This document shows positions 35,882 through 45,443 of a stretch of DNA of 64,000 nucleotides, piece after piece (the first letter of the stretch is position 1; each line of letters starts with the position of its first letter). The DNA comes from Robinsoniella peoriensis (lineage in GTDB: Bacteria; Bacillota; Clostridia; Lachnospirales; Lachnospiraceae): contig NZ_JTGN01000009.1 of assembly GCF_000797495.1 (NCBI RefSeq), positions 196,471 through 260,470 on the forward strand, read 5' to 3'. The notes below the pieces were generated by a model that saw only the letters and a program-made list of their open reading frames with translations, did not search any database and had not been told where the DNA came from. A program made the translations under genes and the position numbers.

Positions 35882-37879
35882 CTAACAGATTTCTTCCAGT
35901 GATCCCTCCCGGACAAATACAGGTATCTCATCAATCGGTGCATTTACATTGATTTCCTGCCCACCCTGATACTCTTTATTGTCATGAATATTCCGCCACT
36001 TACCATCAGGCAGATATACCTTGCGCTGCCTTTCATTTTCATATAGTACCGGTGCTACCAGAAGATCCGGGCCAAACATATACTCGTCCTCTGTGTCCCA
36101 GCATTTATTGTCCTGTGGGAAATCGTAAAATAATGGGCGCATCACCGGTGTTCCTTTTTCATGAGCTTCCTTCATGATCCTTGTAATATAGGGCTTCATC
36201 TTTTCTCTCAGCTCCATATACTTTGTACAGACTGACAGGACCTCTTCCCCATAAGACCAGACTTCATTTTCTGCTCCGCTGATGTGTTTACCACCTCCGG
36301 TTGTTCCAAGCGCCTCCTTAAAGGGTTCACGGAAACCATGCAGACGAAATACAGGACAAAATGCTCCAAATTCAAACCATCGGATCAGACACTCTTTGAA
36401 TTTATCATCCTGAATGTTTCCTCCATGGAATCCTCCGATATCTGTCGTCCACCAGGGAATTCCTGATAATCCCATATTCAGCCCGGCTGCCAGCTGGTTA
36501 CGCATAGAGCGAAAAGACGAATCAATATCCCCGGACCACACCAGGGCTCCGTATTTCTGAGACCCTGCCCAGGCACAGCGCAGCAGGTTTACGATATTTT
36601 CCTGTCCCTCTGCTTCCATTCCCTCATATGCCATTTTGGCATATTCTCTGGGATAGATGTTTCCCACTTCCATATCTGCCCCTTTAAAATAGCGGTAGTG
36701 GCTGTACTCATATCCGGTAAATTCAGGTTCTGCCTCATCCAGCCAGAAAATTTTAATTCCCAGATCATAATAGTTCTGACGGATTTTATTCCACACATAG
36801 GCTCTGGCTTCCGGATTTGTCGGATCAATGACACATGCATCTCCCAGCTGGCCAATCCGCTTCCCATATTCCGAGCGTGTCAGATATCCCAACTCTTCCA
36901 TCTCTTTATAATTTTCACTCTGTGCATCAACCGTAGGCCAGATAGAGACCATCAGCTCGATACCCATTTCTTTTAACTCGTCCACCATTTTCTTGGGATC
37001 CGGCCAATAATCCAGATCAAACTTCCAGTCCCCCTGATTGGGCCAATGGAAGAAATCTACTACAATGACCGATATTGGCAGCCCCCGCCTTTTATACTCC
37101 CTGGCTACCTCCATAATTTCATCCTGGGTCTGATACCGCAGTTTGCACTGCCAGAATCCCATTCCATATTCCGGCATCATCGGAACTTTGCCCGTGGCAT
37201 TAGCATAAGCTTCTTCTATTTCTGACGGGGAATCTCCGGCAGTGATCCAGTAATCCATCTGCCTGGTTGAATGAGCGGTCCACTCCGTCACATTTTTACC
37301 AAACGTAACATAGCCGATTGCCGGATTATTCCAAAGCATTCCATATCCTTTATTAGAAAGTACGAAGGGGATGCTTGCCTGGGAATTGCGGTGAGCCAGT
37401 TCCAGCGTACAGCCCTTCACATCCAGATATGGCTGCTGATATTGCCCACATCCATATAGCTTCTCCCCTTCATTTGGCTCAAACCGTACCATCAGACGAT
37501 AGTTATCGGTATTGGGATGGGGTTCAAAGGTTCTCGGTACAATTTCAAGGGCACTGTTGAACTCCTTCCGCCCCTGGACTTCTTCCCGTATCCGCTCATA
37601 TTCTTCCAGTAAAAGTTCCCCCTTATTATTTTTAAAGCGCAGTTTGCCGGTGGGTGTAATTTCACAGCGGAGTTTGCCATTTACCAGAACAGTATCTCCA
37701 TTCTCCTTATATACCTTACTCTCACATACTGCCGGATCCAGTAATGCCCCGTTATCCTCTCTAAGAAACTCATGACGCTGTGTGGCACGGACACGAAAAC
37801 TGTTTTCCCCCCAAGGTTCAATACATAGTAACTCCTTATCAAAACGTCTCAGTATTTTATTTCCCAAACATTTAATCAT
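35882..37879 (-). CDS. GH31 family glycosidase, probable alpha-xylosidase/alpha-glucosidase
   Basis: 665 residues counted from ATG 37879 (MIKCLGNKILRRFDK); no signal peptide. The nucleophile is the Asp in KIFWLDEAEPEF, a WxDxxEPE form common in xyloglucan-active GH31 enzymes. The acid/base Asp is in GALVWSGDIDSSF. WTTDIGGFHGG and VFRLHGFREP are also family stretches. The frame extends to a GTG at 37948 that has a better spaced AAGGA site, but the extra residues do not look like a GH31 N-terminus; the start is uncertain. Distinct from the YicI-like enzyme, so the pair may act in sequence on different ends or linkages. Confidence 0.88.
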   Translation of the reverse strand: MIKCLGNKILRRFDKELLCIEPWGENSFRVRATQRHEFLREDNGALLDPAVCESKVYKENGDTVLVNGKLRCEITPTGKLRFKNNKGELLLEEYERIREEVQGRKEFNSALEIVPRTFEPHPNTDNYRLMVRFEPNEGEKLYGCGQYQQPYLDVKGCTLELAHRNSQASIPFVLSNKGYGMLWNNPAIGYVTFGKNVTEWTAHSTRQMDYWITAGDSPSEIEEAYANATGKVPMMPEYGMGFWQCKLRYQTQDEIMEVAREYKRRGLPISVIVVDFFHWPNQGDWKFDLDYWPDPKKMVDELKEMGIELMVSIWPTVDAQSENYKEMEELGYLTRSEYGKRIGQLGDACVIDPTNPEARAYVWNKIRQNYYDLGIKIFWLDEAEPEFTGYEYSHYRYFKGADMEVGNIYPREYAKMAYEGMEAEGQENIVNLLRCAWAGSQKYGALVWSGDIDSSFRSMRNQLAAGLNMGLSGIPWWTTDIGGFHGGNIQDDKFKECLIRWFEFGAFCPVFRLHGFREPFKEALGTTGGGKHISGAENEVWSYGEEVLSVCTKYMELREKMKPYITRIMKEAHEKGTPVMRPLFYDFPQDNKCWDTEDEYMFGPDLLVAPVLYENERQRKVYLPDGKWRNIHDNKEYQGGQEINVNAPIDEIPVFVREGSLEEIC

Positions 37880-38025
37880 ATTTATACCCATTGCATATTG
37901 CAGGCTTGCCTGCAATACTGCCACATTAAAACAGGCTGAAAGAATCACACCGTGGCATCCTTTCTATCTCATAATTTTCTTTCAACCGTATACCTCTCGT
38001 ATATCGCAGTCCCGCATTCTTTCAC

Positions 38026-38895
38026 CTATTCTTTTACTGCCCCGGCAGTCAGACCGCCAACAATATATTTCTGTAAAAAAACAAATATAATGACAACCGG
38101 AAGAACAAGGATGGCACCATATGCCATAATACAATTCCATTTTGTTCCATACTTACTCTGGAATTTATAAATATTTGCAGTCAACGGCCTCATTTCAGGT
38201 TTTACATTAAAGGTCATTGAGTACGCCAGATCATTCCATCCATTTAAGAAAGAAATAACTACAACCGTTATGATACCGGTCTTGATAGCCGGCAGCATGA
38301 TCTTGAAAAAAGATTTATACACACCGCATCCGTCAATACGTGCAGCATCATCCAGTGAGGTGGGAATGGATTTAAAATATGGCCTTAGAGTAACAATAAT
38401 AAAAGGTACGGTACCCGATGCAATCGCAAGTGCCGGTCCAATATAAGTCCCCAGTAATCCAATCTTATTAAAGATAAGGTACATTGGTGTCAGCATCAGG
38501 GATGCCGGAAGCATCTGGGTAACTAAAAAGGTCAGCAGGAATCCTTTCTGACCCGGAACCTTATACCGGCCCATTCCATAAGCTGCAGGTACACCGAATA
38601 CCAGGGAAATACACATGGCACAGACCGCAATGCAGGCACTGTTTTTCAGCGATACCAGAAAATCCTTATCCTGCAAATTCTGAAGCCATGGATCAAAAGT
38701 AAACTGATGGGGATAATAGGTCACCAGTTTTCCAAAAGACTCCATGTCTGTCTTAAAGGACATACTGATCAGCCAGTAAATGGGAAACAGAAAAACAATT
38801 GCTATCAGCACAGAGATGATGCAGTATATTGCATTAACCCTTACTGATTTATAACGAAAAATTTGAAATCCCCTTGCCTTCATCTTTTCATTCAT
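38026..38895 (-). CDS. Sugar ABC transporter permease (MalG type)
   Basis: 289 residues, six membrane segments. EAA loop TSLDDAARIDGCGVYKSFFK and C-terminal QKYIVGGLTAGAVKE mark a CUT1 permease. An AAGGAGG site lies upstream; it starts two bases after the preceding permease gene. Part of the GH31 locus importer. Confidence 0.92.
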   Translation of the reverse strand: MNEKMKARGFQIFRYKSVRVNAIYCIISVLIAIVFLFPIYWLISMSFKTDMESFGKLVTYYPHQFTFDPWLQNLQDKDFLVSLKNSACIAVCAMCISLVFGVPAAYGMGRYKVPGQKGFLLTFLVTQMLPASLMLTPMYLIFNKIGLLGTYIGPALAIASGTVPFIIVTLRPYFKSIPTSLDDAARIDGCGVYKSFFKIMLPAIKTGIITVVVISFLNGWNDLAYSMTFNVKPEMRPLTANIYKFQSKYGTKWNCIMAYGAILVLPVVIIFVFLQKYIVGGLTAGAVKE

Positions 38896-38896
38896 A

Positions 38897-39790
38897 CTAA
38901 TCGTCCTCCTTTGCAGTGAGTCTCAGGTAGAACAATCCAATGATAAATAAACAGCAGAACAGTATCATAGCCGATGCGGCCCCTTTGGAGAATTCATACT
39001 GCGTAAACGACAGCGTATAGGAATAGGTTCCCAGTACATCAGTGGAATTTAATGGACCTCCCGCCGTCATAACAAACATTAAGTCAAATGCCTTAAAAGT
39101 ATAGATGAAGCCCAGCATCAGTACAGACAAGATAGCCGGTTTCATAAGCGGCAGCGTTATATGCAGAAAACGCTGGAGTTTGTTTGCACCATCCATGGAA
39201 GCACTTTCATAAATATCGTCCGATATCCCTGTAAGTCCGGAGGTTAAAAGAAGCATGTTAAATGGAATTCCAACCCAGCAGTTAACGGCTATAACCGCGA
39301 TCAAAGCGGTACTGGTGCTTACCAGCCACTCTACCGGAGTATGTATCACTCCCAGTTTCATTAATAAATTATTGATTACACCCTCTGTTACGCCAAACAT
39401 ATTTTTACCAAGCAGTGCGGTAACGGACATTGGCATCATATAGCCAATTAAAACAAGTCCACGAATCGGTCCTGCAAAGGTAAACTTTTTAGAAAAGAAC
39501 ATTGCAAACAGAAAACCTATGGTAAACTGTACCACCAGACACGCGATGGTAAAAATAAAGGTATTCCGAATTACCAGCTGGAAAGTCGAATCCTGAAATA
39601 ACTGCATATAATTCTGTAATCCTACAAATACGGATGCCCCTGACTTAAAGTTTTTAATATTCGTATTTTTAAAGCTGAGTATAAAGTTATAAATCAGGGG
39701 ATATCCCAAAATCAGAATCATATAGAGAAATCCAGGAAGTATAAAAGTATATCCTTCAAATCGTTTCTTCTTTGCCATACTCATTTTCAT
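38897..39790 (-). CDS. Sugar ABC transporter permease (MalF type)
   Basis: 297 residues, six membrane segments after a basic start (MKMSMAKKKRFEGY). EAA region DDIYESASMDGANKLQRFLH. AAAGGA upstream at wide spacing. It follows the binding-protein gene across a 74-base gap holding a strong hairpin. Partner of the MalG-type permease. Confidence 0.92.
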   Translation of the reverse strand: MKMSMAKKKRFEGYTFILPGFLYMILILGYPLIYNFILSFKNTNIKNFKSGASVFVGLQNYMQLFQDSTFQLVIRNTFIFTIACLVVQFTIGFLFAMFFSKKFTFAGPIRGLVLIGYMMPMSVTALLGKNMFGVTEGVINNLLMKLGVIHTPVEWLVSTSTALIAVIAVNCWVGIPFNMLLLTSGLTGISDDIYESASMDGANKLQRFLHITLPLMKPAILSVLMLGFIYTFKAFDLMFVMTAGGPLNSTDVLGTYSYTLSFTQYEFSKGAASAMILFCCLFIIGLFYLRLTAKEDD

Positions 39791-39815
39791 AAATAATCCA
39801 CATCCTTTCTATATC

Positions 39816-39842
39816 AGGACGGGCGCTTTCACGCCCGTCCTG
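39816..39842 (-). other. Intercistronic hairpin between binding protein and permeases
   Basis: CAGGACGGGCG (39816-39826) is a perfect inverted copy of 39832-39842, loop CTTTCA, with no T-tract after it on minus. Such hairpins after binding-protein genes protect the upstream message and let the binding protein be made in excess of the permeases. Confidence 0.65.
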
Positions 39843-39864
39843 TATCATTGCCCTCCCGAATTTC

Positions 39865-41244
39865 TTATTCCTGTACTGCAATGGGAGTCTCCTGTAGGAT
39901 CGGATTAATTACTGCTGCTGCTTCTTTCATAGCTTCTTCGCCGGTTTTATTACCAAGCAGTGCTGACTGTTCTGCCGTATACAAAGCTTCAGATATTGTA
40001 GGCCATGACTCGTGAGGTCCTCTTGCTACCGCATAGTTCATTTCATCACTGAAAACTGCAAATCTTTCGTCATCTGACCATGTGGTATTCAGTGAGACGG
40101 AATCTTCACGAACCGGGAATTTGCCTGCACCTTCGCACCAGGCTGCATTGTTCTTTGCGCTGGTCATCCATTTTAAGAATGTAACGCAGGCTTCTTTTGC
40201 TTCACTTCCGGCGCAAACGCCAAAGTTCTCACCCCCGATGACAGATGCAAACTTCTTATCTTTTGGAAGCAGTGCGATCTTGTACTCAAATGCACCTTTG
40301 ATCCCTTCATCAAACTGTGCCAGCTGCCATGTACCGGATTCCAGCATCGCTGCTTTTCCTGCACAAAACGCATTATAAGAATCAGACTGAGACCAGTTTA
40401 CAACTTCCTTACTCATATAGCCTTTGTTTACTAACCCCGCCAGGTAGTCTAAAGCCCGGGCAGCTTCCGGTGAATCTGTGGATGCTACGTCAGCTCCTGC
40501 AGAGTACAGCCATGGAATAAACTGGAACGTTCCCTCCTCGGTACCAATTGCTGACATAGCAAAACCATATACACCGTCTGCTGCATTCGTAGTTTTGGCA
40601 CATACCTCTTCAAACTCATCCCAGGTCTCCGGTGCTTTATCAAAACCGGCTGCTTTCAGCATGTCCGCATTATAAGCGATTGCCAGACAGTTGGAGTTAT
40701 TGGGTATCCCATAAATATTACCGTCCGCATCCTTACAGCTGCTGAGGGGTCCGGGATAAAACTGTTCTAAATCCTTCCAGTCCTTCATTTGATCTGTAAT
40801 ATCTTCAAATACGCCCAAAGAAATGTAAGAAGCCATATCCGGTGAATCTACCATTCCGATATCCGGAAGTTCTCCTGATACAGCACCTATGGTGTACTGT
40901 TTCATCAGCTCTTCGCGGGAAATATACGTACATACAATATTAATATCACTCTGCATGGAGTTGTATTCTTCCACCATTTTTTCCAGTATCGGTGCTTCAT
41001 GTTCAAAATAGTGCCATAAAGTAACTTCTTTTCCTCCGTTCGATGCCGGTTTACTATCCCCTGCTGCTGTATCCGGTGCCGTTGTCTCTCCTCCGGCTTC
41101 TGTGGTCTGGGCAGCCGCAGCCGGATCTGTGCCTTTTTCCGTAGCGGAACTTCCGGATGAAGAACTGCCGCACCCGCTTACAAGGCCTGTTATCATCATT
41201 CCCGCCAAAGCTGCCGCAGCCAATCTCTGATACCTCTTTTTCAT
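39865..41244 (-). CDS. Extracellular sugar-binding lipoprotein of ABC importer
   Basis: 459 residues. Signal peptide with lipobox GLVSGC (Cys at about 25) and a long Ser/Ala/Thr-rich linker (about 26-70), then a family 1 binding fold: KEVTLWHYFEHEAPILEKMV, EYNSMQSDINIVCTYISREE, and ALLPKDKKFASVIGGENFGV. First gene of the importer, followed by the hairpin and two permeases. Given the GH31 genes, the ligand is probably an alpha-xylosylated oligosaccharide. Confidence 0.92.
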   Translation of the reverse strand: MKKRYQRLAAAALAGMMITGLVSGCGSSSSGSSATEKGTDPAAAAQTTEAGGETTAPDTAAGDSKPASNGGKEVTLWHYFEHEAPILEKMVEEYNSMQSDINIVCTYISREELMKQYTIGAVSGELPDIGMVDSPDMASYISLGVFEDITDQMKDWKDLEQFYPGPLSSCKDADGNIYGIPNNSNCLAIAYNADMLKAAGFDKAPETWDEFEEVCAKTTNAADGVYGFAMSAIGTEEGTFQFIPWLYSAGADVASTDSPEAARALDYLAGLVNKGYMSKEVVNWSQSDSYNAFCAGKAAMLESGTWQLAQFDEGIKGAFEYKIALLPKDKKFASVIGGENFGVCAGSEAKEACVTFLKWMTSAKNNAAWCEGAGKFPVREDSVSLNTTWSDDERFAVFSDEMNYAVARGPHESWPTISEALYTAEQSALLGNKTGEEAMKEAAAVINPILQETPIAVQE

Positions 41245-41281
41245 AGTTTGTTTCCTCCTTTTTCGTATTTAAGATGTATTC

Positions 41282-41287
41282 ATTATA
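41282..41287 (-). promoter_or_regulatory. -10 element of the second binding-protein operon
   Basis: TATAAT on minus; the -35 position (41305-41310) reads TTTATC, a poor match, implying activation from the repeats upstream. Confidence 0.45.
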
Positions 41288-41317
41288 ATAATATTAGTTT
41301 AAATGATAAACTTAATA

Positions 41318-41378
41318 TTTTAAGATAACGGATACAATTTTAAGATACAATTTTAAGATTGGAGGAAAATTTTAAGAA
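41318..41378 (-). promoter_or_regulatory. Four direct repeats, candidate response-regulator sites
   Basis: TTTTAAGA occurs at 41318, 41338, 41351 and 41370, giving spacings of 20, 13 and 19 bp: two pairs each about two helical turns apart. The copy nearest the promoter begins seven bases upstream of the -35 position of the binding-protein gene. Candidate sites for the AraC-type regulator encoded at 41391-42131. Confidence 0.55.
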
Positions 41379-41390
41379 TTAGTTCTATTT

Positions 41391-42131
41391 TTATTTCGCA
41401 TTTACTTTCAAAAACTCAGCAGCACTGATGCCCTCAACCTCACGAAATACTTTGCTGAAATACTTCGGATCAGAAAAACCCACATGGTAAGGCACTTCTT
41501 CTTTTGGTATTCCCTTATTTACCAAAAGTCCCTTTGCCACTTCAATCCGGTAGTGCTTTAGAAATTTCGAAAATGTTACTCCGATTTCTTTATTAAAGAG
41601 ATAGCAAAAATATTCCTGGGTCATACCCAGGTCTTCCGCCAGATCTTTTTGGCTGATTTTCGCAGAGTAACTCTTTTCAATTATATTTAACGCTTTTATA
41701 ACCAGGGGATGGGCTCCCGGATATTTTTTCTGCAGATCTTTAATCCCGTCTTCCAGATACAGCTTCTCCTTTTTGGAAAGGCGTACCAGTAGTTCTTCTA
41801 CATCCTCATAAGTTACCGGTTTAATCAGATAATCCTGTACTTCAAGTGAAATTGCCTGCCTGGCTACGTCAAATTCTTCATAGGCACTTATAATTACAAA
41901 CTGTGTGGAAATTTCCATCGCATGAACAGCCCTTATCAGGGATAATCCATCCATATAGGGCATTTTGAGATCGGTAAATACGATTTCAGGCTTCAAAATA
42001 TGTATCAGCTCCAGTGCCTGTTTTCCATCAGAGGCTTCCGCCACAATCTCATATTCATCCGATATGGTGGTAATGAGATTCCGTAATCCTCTTCTTGCCC
42101 TTTGCTCATCTTCTACAATCATAATCTTCAT
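41391..42131 (-). CDS. AraC-type response regulator (short YesN form)
   Basis: 246 residues. Receiver about 1-120 with phospho-acceptor Asp54 (VFTDLKMPYMDG) and YLIKPVTYEDVE; the C-terminal AraC double helix-turn-helix has EYFCYLFNKEIGVTFSKFLK and VPYHVGFSDPKYFSKVFRE. It lacks the long middle region of the other regulator in this window. It overlaps the sensor gene by 26 bases and has its own AGGAGG site. Likely activator of the GH31 locus. Confidence 0.93.
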   Translation of the reverse strand: MKIMIVEDEQRARRGLRNLITTISDEYEIVAEASDGKQALELIHILKPEIVFTDLKMPYMDGLSLIRAVHAMEISTQFVIISAYEEFDVARQAISLEVQDYLIKPVTYEDVEELLVRLSKKEKLYLEDGIKDLQKKYPGAHPLVIKALNIIEKSYSAKISQKDLAEDLGMTQEYFCYLFNKEIGVTFSKFLKHYRIEVAKGLLVNKGIPKEEVPYHVGFSDPKYFSKVFREVEGISAAEFLKVNAK

Positions 42132-43959
42132 AAGCTACCTCCTGTATACTGTATGGTCTTGGAATTAAAAATGTAAATCTGCATCCTTTCCCGTAAGATG
42201 TCTCAAGGGAAACCTGAAGCTTGCTTCCATAGTACATTTTCATCCGGGTCACTACATTGGATATTCCAATCCCCACCTCTTTTTCTTTTGAGATCACCGG
42301 ATTAGACAGCACTTCCTGAATGATTTGTTCCCTTTCCCGGGTCATCCCCATACCATTATCTTCTATTGACAAACAAAGGTATTCTCCCATTCCGGTGCCT
42401 GTGATATGGATCATCCCCCCTTCCTCTCTGCCTTCAAACCCATGCAGTATGGAATTTTCCACAAAAGGCTGAAGCATCAGCTTCCTGCAGGGCCACTGAT
42501 CATACTCATGATTAAATTCAATGCTATAATCAAATACATTTTCAAGCCGTTCCTTCTGCAGATACAGATATTGCTCAATCCATGTAATTTCCTGATACAT
42601 ATAGACATTCTGGTGCTTTTGGTCAAAAGTATAGCGTAAAATATTAGACAGTTTTTTCAGCAGGGTGGAGACCTTATAATTTCCACTTTCGATTGCCTCA
42701 TAGTTAATAGCATTCAAGGTATTACAGATAAAATGTGCGTTGATCTGGGACTCCAGGGCTTCCCGCTCCGCCCTCTGCTTCATTTTCAGGGATTCCACAA
42801 CTTCCAGATGCTGTCCTTCTACCTGACGGTTCATTTTCCGGATGGCATGCATCATCTCATTATATTCATTTGCCAGCTGCCAGATTTCATGTGTCCCCTT
42901 AATTTCAATACGCTCCTGCATATTTCCCTTCTTTACATTTTTAATGGAGCGGTTAATAGTATCCACCGGCTTTAGAATTCTTTGTGTCACCCAGAACAGA
43001 ATCAATAAAATACCTATAATAACAAGGGCGTAAAGGGCAATCGCTCTGGTATACATTTCGTTTACCTTTGCCTGAAGCGCATTCTTATTAATTGCAATGT
43101 TCAAATTCCAGTCAAAGACACCGATCGGCTTGCTTAAGTCTGTCAAATGTTCCTCTTTTATATAATCGTCCATTTTCTTCCCATTGTTCTGACTGTTGGT
43201 ATGATAGAATATTTCCCCTGACTTATCAGAAATAAATCCCTGTGCCACATCATCCTTGCTCCCGCTCAACTGCCCAATCAGGTTGTCCAATACATCCCTT
43301 TTAAAAGTTACAATCATTATGTATTCGATGTCCTGATAAAAGTGCTTTCCCCGTACCGGATATGCAATATGCATAAACTGCTTAGACGCATCACCCGGAT
43401 GTTCGCTGGGCTTGGTAATTACCTGATACCTGGGCAATGCCATACTTTTTGAAATCTCATTTACCTCTATGAAAGTATCAACCAGAATATTGTTATTCTT
43501 GTCATTCCAGATATTCACTACATTAATGGTATTTTCATTACGTTCATACTGGTAAACCAGTCCATCTTTTGACGCAATTGCAATTGCCGCAATATACTGG
43601 GAATATCGCGCATAATTAGCCAGTAGATTCTTCAGGTCTTTGGTATTGCGGGCGATATTCTCGGGATTGGTGCTATATTCATTGATCAGATCTGCATTTG
43701 TATCATCCACTGCTATTTCAGAACCTATCTTAATAAAATCATCCATTTGATTTTTAATATTCTGATTTACGGATGACAATAACATTTTTTCAGTGTCATA
43801 CGTGCTGTCAATCAGATATTTTAAATATTCATTTTTCAGATAATACTGCATAACAACTACTACCAGCAAAACGGCAAAACAGATTGCGGCGGCAAAAGAG
43901 CACCACATATGAGAACGGCAGTATATCCGGACCCGCTTACAGACTTTACGTATATTCAT
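42106..43959 (-). CDS. YesM-type sensor histidine kinase
   Basis: 617 residues from ATG 43959, chosen because GGAGGAG lies nine bases upstream; the in-frame ATG at 43968 abuts that site. Membrane segment about 20-42, extracellular Cache-like sensor to about 285, second segment, HAMP (RILKPVDTINRSIKNVKKGN), kinase region QINAHFICNTLNAINYEAIE (His retained, though NPHFLYNTL is the norm), and an HATPase with PFVENSILHGFEG and EDNGMGM. Pairs with the overlapping regulator to control import and GH31 expression. Confidence 0.93.
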   Translation of the reverse strand: MNIRKVCKRVRIYCRSHMWCSFAAAICFAVLLVVVVMQYYLKNEYLKYLIDSTYDTEKMLLSSVNQNIKNQMDDFIKIGSEIAVDDTNADLINEYSTNPENIARNTKDLKNLLANYARYSQYIAAIAIASKDGLVYQYERNENTINVVNIWNDKNNNILVDTFIEVNEISKSMALPRYQVITKPSEHPGDASKQFMHIAYPVRGKHFYQDIEYIMIVTFKRDVLDNLIGQLSGSKDDVAQGFISDKSGEIFYHTNSQNNGKKMDDYIKEEHLTDLSKPIGVFDWNLNIAINKNALQAKVNEMYTRAIALYALVIIGILLILFWVTQRILKPVDTINRSIKNVKKGNMQERIEIKGTHEIWQLANEYNEMMHAIRKMNRQVEGQHLEVVESLKMKQRAEREALESQINAHFICNTLNAINYEAIESGNYKVSTLLKKLSNILRYTFDQKHQNVYMYQEITWIEQYLYLQKERLENVFDYSIEFNHEYDQWPCRKLMLQPFVENSILHGFEGREEGGMIHITGTGMGEYLCLSIEDNGMGMTREREQIIQEVLSNPVISKEKEVGIGISNVVTRMKMYYGSKLQVSLETSYGKGCRFTFLIPRPYSIQEVAYEDYDCRR

Positions 43960-44299
43960 GGTGAACATCTCCTCCTGTCATTTCCATTCAAAGTTTAAAG
44001 CTTGGGAAATATGGCTGTATGGTAGTATTATATCATCATAAAAATTGGGATACAATAATATAGTTTTTTAATTAAACAAATACTTAATTAAACTATTTAC
44101 GGCTCACTGGGGATTATTTTTAGAAATAGCCAGAAATGGTATAGATATTACTGAATTTAGAATTTTAGATTTTATATATAAATTTTTCCAAAAGTAAATA
44201 TGATTGCAGGAACAAATTCGTATGATAGCGTATGCTTCTATGATATGCCGGAAAACGGGCAATACCCGCTTCCATTCATACCATAATTTTTGCCGCTTC
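43960..44299. other. Intergenic region upstream of the second two-component operon
   Basis: No gene. Besides the promoter listed below, TTAATTAAAC occurs twice (44068 and 44084), just upstream of the -35. A weak hairpin (44254-44270, CGGG/CCCG) follows the KamA gene on minus and is its only visible terminator candidate. Confidence 0.45.
44027..44055 (-). promoter_or_regulatory. Promoter of the second two-component operon
   Basis: On minus, TTGTAT (44050-44055), a 17-base spacer and TATAAT (44027-44032), about 65 bases before the kinase start. Confidence 0.6.
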
Positions 44300-45391
44300 T
44301 TAAAGCCAGCACTGCCCTTCCTCTATCTTCTTTGTAAAGATTCGTTCATAATCTTCCTCATCCTTTGCCTGGTGATATTTAAACAGCATTTCCCCTGCAT
44401 TCAGGCTTCCCAGAATCTCAATTTTTCCTGTTTCATGGGATAAAATATAACGAATACATTTTCCCAGACCATTTTGCATATTTTTTGCCTGATCTACAAT
44501 ATCGCAGCCCCGTTTTAAAGGTACCTGAAACTGAGACTTCACTCCGGTCACGGGACGGCATTGGAATACGTAATAGGGCACTATGCCAATACGTGTTAAA
44601 TTTTTCAAAAGAGTTCCCAGGGTCTGGGGATGATCATTCACCCCTTTTATTAAAACAGTCTGATTTCTGACGATGATTCCCGCAGCGATTAAATTTCTTA
44701 CTGCTGCTTTTGATTTTTCTGTAATTTCATTGGGATGATTGAAATGTGTCACCACATAGATTTGTTTCTTTTCACTATAAGTGCGTAAGATATTTATTAA
44801 ATCAGGATCTTCTAAGATTCTGTCCGGAAATGTTACTGGTGTTCTGGTTCCAAAGCGGATGCAGTCGATATGTTCGATACGGCTCAGACTGTATAGATAC
44901 TGCTCGATTACTTCATCATCATTTAAAAAGGCGTCTCCACCGGATATTAAAACATTGCTGATCTGTGAATGATTTTTTATATATTGTATCATCTCATCAA
45001 AATGACTGGCAATTTCTTCATCCGACAGTCCCACCAGCCGTTTCCGGAAACAATGCCTGCAATACATGGCACATTGGTTTGTAGAAAGAATCAGTACGGT
45101 TTCCCTGTATTTGTGCTGCATTCCCACGATTACGGTATTGCTTGCTTCCCCACTGGTATCAAAACTTCCTCCCAGGTCCGTCTCTCGGATATTGGGGATG
45201 CACATCTTTCGAACTGGGTCATCCGGATCATCTGCATGGATAAGTGAAAAGTAATACAATGGTACGGACATCGGATAATGCTCCAATATTTCCTCCATTT
45301 TGATTACTTCTTCATTAGACAATTTAAGGACTTCTTTTAATTCCTTTGCAGTGGTGATGTTGTTCTCTAACAGTTTCTTCCAATTGTTCAT
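44300..45391 (-). CDS. KamA-family radical SAM protein (lysine 2,3-aminomutase-like)
   Basis: 363 residues from ATG 45391 (MNNWKKLLEN), which follows GGGGGTG; 26 more in-frame codons lie upstream. Radical SAM motif Cys107-x3-Cys111-x2-Cys114 (CAMYCRHC) and SGGDAF. A GLGKCIRYILSHETGKIEIL segment aligns with the PLP-lysine region of aminomutases. Shorter than clostridial lysine 2,3-aminomutase (about 416) and without its zinc-binding C-terminus. Possible roles include a beta-amino acid (osmolyte) mutase; the substrate cannot be assigned. It stands alone. Confidence 0.85.
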   Translation of the reverse strand: MNNWKKLLENNITTAKELKEVLKLSNEEVIKMEEILEHYPMSVPLYYFSLIHADDPDDPVRKMCIPNIRETDLGGSFDTSGEASNTVIVGMQHKYRETVLILSTNQCAMYCRHCFRKRLVGLSDEEIASHFDEMIQYIKNHSQISNVLISGGDAFLNDDEVIEQYLYSLSRIEHIDCIRFGTRTPVTFPDRILEDPDLINILRTYSEKKQIYVVTHFNHPNEITEKSKAAVRNLIAAGIIVRNQTVLIKGVNDHPQTLGTLLKNLTRIGIVPYYVFQCRPVTGVKSQFQVPLKRGCDIVDQAKNMQNGLGKCIRYILSHETGKIEILGSLNAGEMLFKYHQAKDEEDYERIFTKKIEEGQCWL

Positions 45392-45443
45392 TTTGTGCAC
45401 CCCCATGTTAAGATTTTTATGTAAACTATTATAACAGACTTTT

